Source of the DNA: Ophthalmolycus amberensis
Lineage: Eukaryota > Chordata > Actinopteri > Perciformes > Zoarcidae
Assembly: GCA_024529925.1 (NCBI GenBank)
Contig: JAFEUB010001038.1
Span: forward strand, 1,489,001 to 1,553,000
Direction of reading: 5' to 3'
Length of the DNA stretch: 64,000 bases
The position numbers were made by a program, and so were the translations under genes. Numbering within the stretch: position 1 is the first letter of the stretch; every line of letters starts with the position of its first letter. Below are positions 40,898-50,611 of this stretch, piece after piece. Under the pieces are notes generated by a model. It did not search any database. It saw only the letters and a list, made by a program, of their open reading frames with translations, and had not been told where the DNA came from.

Positions 40898-40905
40898 CTA
40901 TCACC
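40898..40905. repeat. Left 8-bp target duplication (CTATCACC)
   Basis: Matches the octamer at 41,475-41,482 exactly and abuts the CAG terminus of the hAT element. Confidence 0.7.
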
Positions 40906-41474
40906 CAGAGGTGGGACAAAGTCACTGTGAAGCACGTCAGAAGTAAATCTCAAGTTTTTGCACTCAAGTCCCAAGTCCTACATTTTGAGTTTCAACTTCT
41001 AAACAAGCTATGAAGCACTTTTCACCAAATGTAATGTCATTTAAGCATTTGTATTTTTAATTCTGCAGGTTCTGCATACTGCGATTCTTTCTTCGTTGAA
41101 CACTGCGTAGTTTTGCACTCAAACTAAATTGTCTTTGGTATAATTTTTTCCAACTGCCGCTCCCTGACGTAACATCAGCTCTTCATGGTTCTCTCCTGCA
41201 ACAAACGTCAATCTGGGGAATTAAGTGTCGACCTGCTGGGAATGAATAGCGTTAACGTCAATTGAGTCAGGAAATGAATTGATTCGTGGCACACTTTAAA
41301 TAACATACTTTCTCATCTTTGGGCTCGGGGGAAGCTATCAAGTATTTTCATGCCAAAAGGCGCAAGTCCATGTAAAGTCACAAGTCATTGGTGTTGAAGT
41401 CAGAGTCAAGTTGAAAGTCCTTTTTGTATTCTTCCAAGTCAAATCAAAGTCATCAAATTTGTGACTTGAGTCTG
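40906..41474 (+). mobile_element. hAT-type non-autonomous element with CAAGTC-rich body
   Basis: The element begins CAGAGGTGGGACAAAGTCAC and ends GTGACTTGAGTCTG, imperfect inverted termini of the CAG...CTG kind typical of hAT transposons. It is flanked by an exact 8-bp duplication, the length hAT transposases generate. The interior is rich in CAAGTC/AAGTCC motifs (CACTCAAGTCCCAAGTCC and similar), a feature of a very abundant fish repeat. It has no transposase frame and would depend on an autonomous relative. The right terminus has lost about six bases relative to the left. Confidence 0.75.
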
Positions 41475-41482
41475 CTATCACC

Positions 41483-43553
41483 CAAAGCACAATGGTGCAA
41501 TCCTTTGCTCTACTCACCTGAAATAAATCACACAACTCCAGTCAAATCCCTGCAAACGCCAGGAAACAATTTCTGGCATCATGTTGTGCAAATGACTATT
41601 TCTTCACCTCCTTTTTGCCAAAGTGTTGTGTCAAAAAAAATGAAAGAGGCATTTAACTTCTCTACACGTGATGCCGAGATCCATAAAATATTGGATAATT
41701 GCCCTAATAAAAACACAGGCTAGGTATTAACGGGGTACTGCCAAATCTCATTACTTGGAGGTTGGAAAAACAGACGAGTGGCTCATATCAGAACAGCCTC
41801 AACAATTATTAAACCAATTTTACAAGCGAATGGAGGCCACTTAGTCTTATCCACAGCGTGTGGTTGGATATGGGGGAAGCCATTGGGTTTCAGACTGGAG
41901 TCTAGGGAAAAGCAAACGCTGTAATCGCTTTCTGGTCCGGCGCATTAGAGAGGAGACGGTTCCCATGAGAAGAGAGGAGGGAAACCGCCACTTCTTCTGC
42001 CTCCCAGAGTTTGCTGGGTTCCCACACCCTGCGGCCCCGTGGCTACCCACGCGGCGAGCCCAGGTATGCGTGGTATGTCACCTGCACGCTGAGGGAGCTG
42101 TCAGAGTCCCGGCCAGAGGCTGGTACACCCCTGCTGAGAAACTTGATTTAAACACTCAAGGTGAAGTGTGAGAGACTGAGTGCTCTGAGAGAAAAGAGGT
42201 AGCTGCTCCAAGAAGAGGCTAAATGTTTTTATGCAACCGGCTCCCACCCAAATCGGCCAATCAGCTTTGGCTTCAGAACCACACTGTCCACCAGTTGCTC
42301 AAGAATCAAGCGAACACACTGAGTGAGCACTCGTCCCCTGAGCTTTGGCATCTTGCAGTGCACATGGCGTAAGAACAGGGCCCACTCCGAGGACGGCATT
42401 GTCGGTGGATTTCTATACTATATAATTACACTCAATTAGTTTGAGCTTCTCAGAAATAATATCAAACCTTGCCATTTGTCTGCCTGACGATGTGGGAGCC
42501 AATCAGATACAGCTGAGCGTTTCTTCCCATCTAGCTAAAGAGCCTGCTCCCCTGCTAAGTTTTATGACTCTATTCTGCATTGCAACAACCAGCTGTAATG
42601 GGCTGTGTGTGTGTGTGGGGGGGGGGCATACCATCCAATTCATTTGCACTTAGATTTAGCATAAACCAAACTAATTTGTCTGTTGTGGAGCTTGTTTCTC
42701 GGACAATTTTATTGTCTTACTTTCGCCAGTGGCGACTGGTCCAGTGAAACAAGTTGCAGCCTGATATAACAGCATGGCAGCAAATCAGCACGTAAAAGAC
42801 TTTATACGAGGAGGCTTGACAAAAGCCAGGGGGATTTAGCTAAACCCAAATACTTTGGGGATAAACAGGAAAGCACAGCTACATGCTGTTTATCCAATAC
42901 AACTCACAACTATGCAGCAAGCGTTTAATCAGTAATGTGGTGCACTTGATTATTAACCCTCCCCTGCAGAGTGTTTTCAATTTGGCCTTTTGTTATCAAT
43001 TATCTCTGAGCATGATTGCACTGCTGCACATATTATACACGTTGGCAGGGAAGACAGTGTGGAGGAGAAAACAAGGACATGCTCTCACCAGTTTAGGCAT
43101 CGATGAGTATTACTTCACGGTTTGAGGAAATGCATTTGACATTAGATAGAAGCACGAGTGGCTCTTTTGTAAGATGGAAATGAGACACAGACAGAGCTAA
43201 GAAGACAAGATGTGCATTCTTGACACGTGACAGGGCACTCATCATATCCACTCCAACCACCAATCACGGTGAGGTGATTACACACTACTTCAGACGTGCG
43301 TTTAGCCAGTTTAGAAGGGCCTTTCATCTCAGGTTGGATTGGCTCTTGCGTCAAACTTTCCAACAAACACAATCTGACAGGCCAGGTGCACAGGTGTGCA
43401 AATAGGCAGAGTTCAAGCACTCTGCACGCTCTTTTCTCTACATTCCTTCTAATCAAAGCACACGCTAGAAGATGCTGGTTACCTGGAAACATTTTGACAT
43501 CACCACAGATGATACTTCTTACTTTTCATTTTGAATGAAACCTGTGTGCTAGC
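41483..43553. other. Non-coding stretch between two hAT elements
   Basis: No supported gene. A GC-rich patch at about 41,930-42,170 has exon-like signals on both strands that cannot be resolved and was rejected. A (TG)7G10 repeat lies at 42,604-42,626. Confidence 0.5.
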
Positions 43554-43561
43554 CTCTACGG
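43554..43561. repeat. Left 8-bp target duplication (CTCTACGG)
   Basis: Identical to 44,095-44,102 on the other side of the element. Confidence 0.9.
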
Positions 43562-44094
43562 CAGGGGTCTCAAACTCATTTTCACTTCGGGCCACATCAG
43601 CATCATGGTTGCCCACAAAGGGCCGGTTGTAAATGTAACTACTCGAAACATAGTTAAATAACTCTGCATTCACAGTTTAAAGTAGTCTTCAATGTACTCA
43701 CAATACATTTCCATGTCAAATGTACAGTAACCAGTCAAAGAGCTGCTTCTAACTGTTTAAGTATCTCATAATTTTGACTTTCTATTTCATAATTTTGACT
43801 TTCAATCTCATCTTTTTGACTTTCAATCTCATAATTTTGACTGTCAATCTCAATCTCATAATTTTGACTTTCTATCTCATCTTTTTGACTTTCTATCTCA
43901 TAACTTCGACTTTCTATCTCAGAATTATGACTTTCTAGTTATGACTTTCTATCTAATAACTTCGACTTTCTATCTCATAATTTCGACTATGGGGATATTT
44001 TTATTATTATTAGTCTAACTTAAAAATTCGCGGGCCACATAAAATGACGTAGCGGGCCGGATTTGGCCCACGGGCCGGGAGTTTGAGACCCCTG
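43562..44094. mobile_element. hAT-type MITE with internal minisatellite
   Basis: The element has perfect 16-bp terminal inverted repeats (CAGGGGTCTCAAACTC at the left, its reverse complement at the right) and an exact 8-bp flanking duplication CTCTACGG, close to the hAT target preference. Subterminal GGGCCACAT-like motifs occur near both ends. About 40% of its length is a tandem array (43,762-43,990). There is no transposase frame, so it is non-autonomous. The perfect termini and duplication indicate a relatively recent insertion. Confidence 0.9.
43762..43990. repeat. ~21-bp minisatellite inside the hAT element
   Basis: About eleven degenerate copies of a unit close to CTATCTCATAATTTTGACTT lie in tandem, with variants (CTTTTTGAC, CTTCGAC, shorter 16-nt units). 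The array is contained entirely within the transposon. Confidence 0.85.
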
Positions 44095-44102
44095 CTCTAC
44101 GG
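44095..44102. repeat. Right 8-bp target duplication (CTCTACGG)
   Basis: Exact copy of 43,554-43,561. Confidence 0.9.
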
Positions 44103-44581
44103 TATAGGACAGAGCATCTGCCGTGACCTAGATAAAGCTGGCTGGCAGCAGCTAGCAACAGCTCACAGACCGTCCACGGCCATCGGGCTCACCGTGCGCG
44201 TCCCTGCATGACGAAGCGAGTCTCATCCGCAGGCGGCCATCAAATGATAAAAATAAATAGAGGCAGCGAATTAACCCAGCAACACAGCTGTTATGTAATG
44301 CAAATGTTGCCCCAGTTACATGCAAGTGCTACTGTAGGTGCCGTTACTCTGGGCCGTCCCTGAGCTACATAACCTGATCCAGATTAGATGGTCGAACACG
44401 TCCTGCTACAGGAGCCGAGCACTGTAATGAAACACATCAATAAGATGCCAATAACGCTGACCAAGGGTCCACTTCACTTAAAAACATGCAAGGCCACACA
44501 CACACTCCAGATACATCAGACACACACACGACACAATGACATTACGTCAATTTCTTATTTGAATGAAGCCTGGAGAAGCTT

Positions 44582-44625
<44 letters not shown>

Positions 44626-47600
44626 CCTCCCTCAAACCTAGCCTGCATACATGGAGGAAACATATGCTGGCTCAATGCATTATGCATGTGTGAGGTAGTG
44701 GTCCTGACTGACACTCAAGCCCTATATATGTTCACCAAATTACGCAAAGACGATTGTATGAAGCTAGGCCATGTAATCCATCCAAAGAAGAGCAGACATA
44801 AATATTTGACCTGGTTCACAGCTGACATATGGTATTTTGTCTCAAGCTTTGTGTGTCAGTGTGGACTGAAAATCTGTCAGGGACGTCCCTGGTGGAAGAT
44901 CTCTCTTGTTCATCATCCTAACAGGCCTTGAAACACATGGAACGCTTTGTGAAAGCAACAAAACAAGGCCAAACATTTTTCTGTGTGAAACAGTGTAATC
45001 TACCGCAAAAGAAGCTGTAACCTTGTGACAAACCGCAGCAGGCAGCCTTCTGTCACAATGCTGGGTCACACAGGGTCATCTGTCCAGGTCATACCCCGCG
45101 TTATGTAAAGCAAACCGGCCGAAAACTGGTTCACAGGTGATTGAGAGGGAAAAGCGGAACATGTCGTCTGACAGAATGTCAGAGACAACCTCTTGTGTTT
45201 TCTCAGATGCCTGAAAAAATAAATGTATCGGAGGCTCATATCCTCCCAGGAAAAGGAGTGTTTACAGGACTTAGTAGGTTTATCTGTGCCAGGGCCAGCA
45301 GGGCCAGAGATATCATGTCCCCCATCAGCACTGGAAGGATAAAGACCCAAGTTTGAGTTTAGAGACAAACTCAGTGGCCTCCCTCTGAAATGTAGAAGAA
45401 AAAAGGCTCACTTAACCACAGAAATTAAAGCTTATAAATGACTGTTACTTTATAGCATTCACAATGGTCCTGATGTTGATCTCTGCGTCATTGATTCATG
45501 ATTAAATGACAAGGAATCTGGCTGGTATGGTATGCAGAGGATCCAGCAATCATGAAAGAGATATTTCAGGATATGTGGGCATATAGTAAGAAACATCAAT
45601 TTAACTTGAAATAAAACTGGGTAACAAACTTCAATCAAAAGCAGTTTGCACTCTTCATAGTTGCCCATGCCATGGAATTAAAATCTGCACACCACCAGAT
45701 CTATGCTGGACCTTGACCAAAATGCTCTGGGCTTCCTCATGTCCCACTATTAAAACAAGCCAGCCCCCTTGTGCTCCCGCTGCCCCGAGTGAGAACAAGT
45801 CATTGGGGGAGAAAAAGAGTGAGGACAGAGTGAGGAAAAAGATAAAGCAAGACAAAGAGACAGACTTGAGTGAGGGTGCGAGAGGAGAGAAAGCGTGTGA
45901 GAGTTACAAGAAGGACGAACATGAGAAAGTCAAATGAGTTCACAAGAGAGGAGGGAGGCGAGAAGAAGCAACACAATGAAAAACAGTGGGGGGGGAAATG
46001 CATGGGTAGTCGAGTGGACAAATGTGAGCATGCTGAATCATAAACCCATATCACAAATATGACCTACTTCATTTTCCTCACAGTACCGGTAAATCAGGTC
46101 GCTGTGTATCCAATTGAAGCCAGAGTGAATCTCATATCAACCAATAACTACTAATGATAGTGATAGCGTTCGGAAAGCCTTTATGAATCACAAAGTCAAC
46201 AGATAAGAAACGGCACAAAACACCAAGTAATCGCCGCCTGTTTCACATTAAGTTACTCATTCACAAAGCTAAACCACTGTGGATTAATGATAAAGTAGGC
46301 AGTGTCTGATTCAAGTGCGTCGCTCCATCACTCCTTCTAGATTCACTCTCACGTTGCGGTTTCAGGAAATGATTGACCGTTTTAGGCCGATACATTTTTG
46401 ATGTTTTGGGGATTGTAGAAGTTATTTTGGGGGATGGGTATTTATGGTTTAGTCCCTCGGTGTATCTATGTTACGTCGGTGATTTCTCATTTCCCAGAAA
46501 GCATTTTGCGCTCCAGTGAGAAGGTATGACCATAGACAATTGGACGAAAAATGAATATGGGCATTGTATGTAAAGGGAAAAGTAGAAAGAATGTAAACAG
46601 TATGCATGGATAGGTATATCCAGGAACTTTGAAAGAAGCAGATCGGTTCACCAGAGCAGCACTTTAATCACTCAGGCTCTCTTGCATGTCAGCAGTGGGT
46701 TAACATAGGTCAGCAGCACGTCATGAAGTCAGGTCACGTCAATAAAGTATGTTGACATCGTTGGGCTTCATTAAAGCCTCACACTCGGCGGCATGTGCAC
46801 CAAACTGCACCATAAACAACAAAATCCCCCGGAAATGTAGCCTTTAACTGTAGATTACTTCATGGTTTTATAGTGTTTATTAAGGGAATATTTCTCCTTT
46901 CAAGAAAAACATCCTTCTAATTATCTACAACGAGAGACTGCAATCTAAATCAGTTGCCTTTTAATCTGCAACAAATGTGTCCTTGATGGCTTCAGCGCTT
47001 CCTACATCAAAATGCTATTTTAGGACTCTTGATTTATTATTTCCTGTGCAATGACTGCACTGAACTGGAATTAAGCTTCTTCACGACCATGCAGACGCAA
47101 CACAGCAGCCACTATATGTCTGCACTTGACATTCAAAAGAGGCTACTTGCCAGCAGATTCACCTTCATTTAACCCTGAGCCAAGACCAGTTTCCACTCCT
47201 GTGATTGGCGAGAGCGGCAGAAAGATAAGCCTGTCAATCACCGGCAGCCACGGCGTGTTTCACAAACAGTCATGGGAGGCTGTTTTTCCTCTCTGCTGTT
47301 GACACATGGATGTACACGTTCATTTTACTCTTAATGCTGGACTCTCAGGGCGCCTGTGGCATATTTATGAATGTGCATTTTGTTGTCTGCATTTTGTTGT
47401 CTGGTTGATAGAATATAAAAGTAATTCATCTTCACTCAGAGAAACGTTTTAAATACCAGCAGATGCGAATAAACTAAGCACAGCATGGATAGTTAGCATG
47501 AGCAGTGTTAGCCACTATGTATAAAGAGACACAACAGCACCAGACAAATGCTCAGTGGGAAGTAGTCCAAACAAGCCACAGCAATGACAGCATGGTCCCA

Positions 47601-47893
47601 AAGACAACCTCATTAAAAACATTTTAAGAAACGCTACAATCTACCGGTTTCTTTTGATAGTGACAGTCTATAGTGGTGGCCAGTGGTAAAATCTCTAACT
47701 ATGTCAGTTTCACCTAAATTCTTCTCTAGTCCAAGCCATTTTCAGTTGCAAGTTAAAGATTCCCAAACATTTCCTTCTGGAGATTTAAGTCCACAGTGCA
47801 GCAATAGATCAAGACTAAATGAGGACATTCCACAATGTCTGCTTCCTGACGAAGTGACCAATCTTACAAGCTGCGTGTTGGGGATTGACTTAC
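44103..47893. other. Non-coding stretch, no gene seen
   Basis: Contains the (CA)19 repeat at 44,585-44,622 and an A/G-rich patch around 45,800-45,960. No exon with credible partner signals was found. Confidence 0.5.
44585..44622. repeat. (CA)19 microsatellite
   Basis: Nineteen uninterrupted CA units are read directly. It is likely polymorphic. Confidence 0.95.
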
Positions 47894-47982
47894 CGGCAGG
47901 CCGCTGTCAAGAGACAATCTCTTTAAATGCTCACTGCTCTCCAGGCGTTCATGGTCCCTCTGCCCTGCGGCAATCCACACAC
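47894..47982 (-). CDS. Candidate internal exon, unknown protein
   Basis: On the minus strand the pyrimidine-rich tract CCTCCCTCCAGGGCTTCCCAG precedes the segment by position and a strong donor, CTGCCG|GTAAGTC, follows it. With this acceptor the exon is 89 nt: two bases of a split codon and 29 codons including QRDHERLESSEHLKRLSLDS, then GLP. A second acceptor 18 nt inside (GCCGCAG|, exon 47,894-47,964) keeps the same frame. The exon ends in phase 0, compatible with the 36-nt exon at 19.9 kb. Composition is hydrophilic and serine-rich. I cannot name the protein. Confidence 0.42.
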
Positions 47983-49431
47983 CTGGGAAGCCCTGGAGGG
48001 AGGGAAAAGGGGGAGGCGTGGAGGACAGAGAGAGAAAGTCAACAAGGAACGCCTCATTTCCGGTAGATCACGTTTCCACCTTTTCGAGTTCAGAGTCCAA
48101 GTGGAGAGCAGCAGTGGCAGCAGTTTCAGATAAAGTTACAGCCGTCTTCTTTTGTAATACAGAACCTTTCCTCCCTCTTTTCTCCCATTTCTATTGCAAT
48201 GCCTTCCCTTCAAATTCAAGCCCGTACATGAGCGGAAGTGTGAACTTCTCCTCAGGCCTGACAGCACGCTGGGATCACAACGTCCCAGCTCGATCTTACT
48301 GCTGGCTCTCCGCGTCACCCAGGCATCCCACCCTCCAACACAACCCCAAAACTCAAGCGGCAGCCCTTTTGTTTTTCTAGGCCTCTCCAAACAGTGGTGG
48401 GAACCAGTCCGACCTGGTCTGACTGAGACCACAGCAGAAGATAAACACTTCTCTTCACGCATACTACTCCTTTACAAAGAGCCCGGGCTTTAGAGTCACT
48501 GTGGTGGTGCACAGAGTAAGCACACCATTTCCTCATTGGTGAGGACAGGGTCAAAGGTCAGCTGATGGACACTACAGGGTCAGAGACCCCGTCTGTGCAA
48601 CACAACTTGTATTACCATGTGCAGGTATGCGTGGATAAATCCTGGATGCGTTTAACCAAGATAGGGGTTCCACCTACACACTCGTCTTAAAGTACAACAT
48701 ATAAACCTGGTTTTGTACGGCCAATACACCTTTCTTCGCGGGATATTTAGCAGGGATTTCTCCAATTTCTGGCCGATTACACAAACCAGGTACATGCCAT
48801 TTAAGAAATCAAATAGCATGTGAAAAACAAGTATCGCCAGCTTACCTAAGTGCATGTAAATGCATTTTAACAATGGCTACAAAAAGTTAGGATATCCGTC
48901 ACTGCTGTCACCTCAGAGCAATGTTTAATATTTCATGGCCATCTACGTCTTTCTTTTTTCATTTATAAATTTGGCAGATTAGTGAAGTTACTTATCAAAG
49001 CAAAGACAGTCATTTGGTTCCAATTTTAAAGAGTTTAACTTATTCCTCCATCTCAGTCACAACCTGGGCACTGGTTGGCACCATACTGATATCACACCAA
49101 CACTATTTCCACATATTTAGGACAGCAACATTCTTGCAACCTCATGTTGAGAGCACAGGACAGTGAATCTCTACATGAGAATGACGATTATCTCAGGGTG
49201 AATTTTCAGAGTAAAAACTATAACCAGTATGAAAACGGCATGACATTTTAGAAATGATCATGGCAAACCTCCCAAAATCATCTCATGACATCCTCAGCAT
49301 CAGATCCACTGGTGCAGTGACCACACGCCTGATTAGTGCCACTATTGGAAAGGTTCAGAAATGAGGCCGAGTTGTATTCATCCATTCGTTTCAGGTCAGT
49401 TGTGTCTACTTAGCTCACAAACTTACTTATG
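47983..49431. other. Non-coding stretch up to the retrotransposon
   Basis: No supported feature. The short frames on both strands at 48.0-48.6 kb overlap antisense and have no domain. Confidence 0.5.
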
Positions 49432-49435
49432 CAAC
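49432..49435. repeat. Left 4-bp target duplication (CAAC)
   Basis: CAAC abuts the TG terminus of the left LTR and recurs at 57,709-57,712 after the CA terminus of the right LTR. Confidence 0.85.
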
Positions 49436-49507
49436 TGTAACCTCTGTGAAGATGTCTCCTAGCTCAATGAATCTCCCGGGGCTGGTCAGGCTTGTGGTAA
49501 CAGCAGG

Positions 49508-49513
49508 TTTATT
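49508..49513 (-). promoter_or_regulatory. Polyadenylation signal AATAAA in 3' LTR
   Basis: AATAAA on the transcribed strand, about 72 nt before the LTR end, leaves room for cleavage 15-25 nt downstream and a short U5. The same hexamer lies at 56,912-56,917 in the 5' LTR. It overlaps the TAA stop of the small leader frame. Confidence 0.7.
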
Positions 49514-49519
49514 CCACAT

Positions 49520-49625
49520 CTGCATTTATGACAAAGGACAACATGGAAGAATGGGTCATCTTGCGGACAACTGCGCATGCTCTGTCTTCAGTAAATCCTC
49601 CGTTACGTTCAGGATTACCCATAGT
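49520..49625 (-). other. Intron-less (spliced-form) leader copy, 3' LTR
   Basis: In transcription order this is a 40-nt block (49,586-49,625) joined directly to a 66-nt block (49,520-49,585). Both blocks occur again further upstream in the same LTR (50,161-50,200 and 49,874-49,939), where 221 nt with GT...AG ends separate them. The join here, GAAG|ACAGAG, is exactly what splicing would make. After the 66-nt block this copy continues ATGTGG, whereas the other copy continues with a donor, GCAG|GTATGT. Confidence 0.9.
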
Positions 49626-49638
49626 TGACATTGATACA

Positions 49639-49653
49639 GTGATCGTATAGTGG
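49639..49653 (-). other. 15-nt match to tRNA-His 5'/D-arm region, 3' LTR
   Basis: The plus strand reads GTGATCGTATAGTGG, identical to bases about 4-18 of vertebrate tRNA-His as I remember it. The element RNA (minus strand) is therefore complementary to that part of the tRNA. The same tRNA is predicted to bind the primer site. Identical in the other LTR at 57,043-57,057. Confidence 0.65.
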
Positions 49654-49939
49654 GTTTAATTTCATTTAAATAAAATAGCCGAAATAGAACATAAATTGTC
49701 TCTCTTAAATGTATGAGGAGAATTACAAAAGTATATATAACCAAAAATATATAATAAAATATAAATATAAAAATAATACAGATTTCTCACACTGAACTGT
49801 TACCTTTTTCATTTTATAATAACAATTGTATAACTGAGTAAACATGTAGACGATAGAACATACTGTAACATACCTGCATTTATGACAAAGGACAACATGG
49901 AAGAATGGGTCATCTTGCGGACAACTGCGCATGCTCTGT

Positions 49940-50160
49940 CTAGAAAGACGGCATCAAGTTAGTATTAGCTAACGTTAGCTGTATTGGCGACATTTTTACT
50001 GGCAATATAACACATAAAAAACGTATAGTTAACTTAATAAAAACATGGCGAATATTATCTAAGACAAATAATATTCAACAAAATAAAGCCAGCTCAACTC
50101 TTGTGTACTTTTAAAGTTAGTTAACATTATATTGTCCACGGACATTCACGGACCCGTTAC
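49940..50160 (-). other. 221-nt intron-like segment in 3' LTR
   Basis: On the minus strand it begins GTAACGG and ends GTCTTTCTAG, with a TACTAAC branch-point match (plus-strand 49,958-49,964) 18 nt before the AG end. It is absent from the spliced-form copy 300 nt downstream. The equivalent segment in the 5' LTR is 57,323-57,543. Confidence 0.85.
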
Positions 50161-50180
50161 CTTCAGTAAATCCTCCGTTA

Positions 50181-50232
50181 CGTTCAGGATTACCCATAGT
50201 CCTTTGCGTCTAGATTACCTCATAGTCCTTTG
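50181..50232 (-). repeat. 26-bp tandem repeat near the LTR start site
   Basis: Two imperfect 26-nt units each beginning CAAAGGACTATG on the transcribed strand lie 25-80 nt after the TATA box. The second unit carries the ATG that starts the leader frame. Confidence 0.7.
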
Positions 50233-50325
50233 GGGATATTCAGTGCAGGTACACATTTATAACAGCAGGTGGCGGACTTTTCCCATTTAGCGGGATTTAA
50301 CCTGAACCTCTTCAACTATGTTACA

Positions 50326-50611
50326 TACACCCCCCTTAAATCCTGCTAAATTGGGGCACATTGAATGAGAAAAAAAAAAAGATACAATTAACAAAACTCC
50401 AATTGCGTAGTCATAAGAGCATAACCAGTTCAGTCAGTTAGAAACTTTTCACTTGGAATTAAGTCAGCAAGGGATTGGCCAATCCCCCTACCAACATAGA
50501 CACAAAAAGATGCCGTGTACACCTCTCATTTTGTAAACACTGCTCTATGACATAGGCAACTGTAAGATACCTCAGTTAAGTGTAAAAAAAAAACTCAAAA
50601 TAGTCAGCATT
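50326..50611 (-). other. 3' untranslated interior between pol and LTR
   Basis: 286 nt after the pol stop with no reading frame, ending in the polypurine tract. No envelope or accessory gene is present. Confidence 0.8.
50330..50337 (-). promoter_or_regulatory. Polypurine tract (plus-strand primer site)
   Basis: AAGGGGGG on the transcribed strand lies four bases upstream of the 3' LTR. This is the expected place for the RNase H-resistant primer of plus-strand DNA synthesis. Confidence 0.75.

Larger units (their letters stand above)
49436..50325 (-). repeat. 3' LTR (890 bp)
   Basis: The right-hand LTR of the transcript. It starts and ends with the 6-bp inverted termini TGTAAC/GTTACA. Compared with the 5' LTR it has three substitutions (at 49,476, 49,937 and 50,008) and a 21-bp A/T-rich insertion or non-deletion around 49,750-49,771. 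It supplies the poly(A) signal. Internally it holds the duplicated unspliced and spliced leader segments described separately. Confidence 0.97.

Noticed and set aside
41930..42171. Possible exon in a GC-rich patch (CTGCCTCCCAG acceptor, CCCAG|GTATGCG donor)
   Set aside because: Equally good signals appear on both strands and no frame stands out; cannot be resolved without conservation data.
49639..49653. tRNA-His gene or pseudogene in the LTR
   Set aside because: Only about 15 bases match; no anticodon arm, T arm or acceptor pairing follows, so it is not a tRNA gene.
49446..49744. 60-62-codon frames repeated in both LTRs
   Set aside because: They occur twice only because the LTRs are copies; frames cross non-coding LTR sequence and have no start context.
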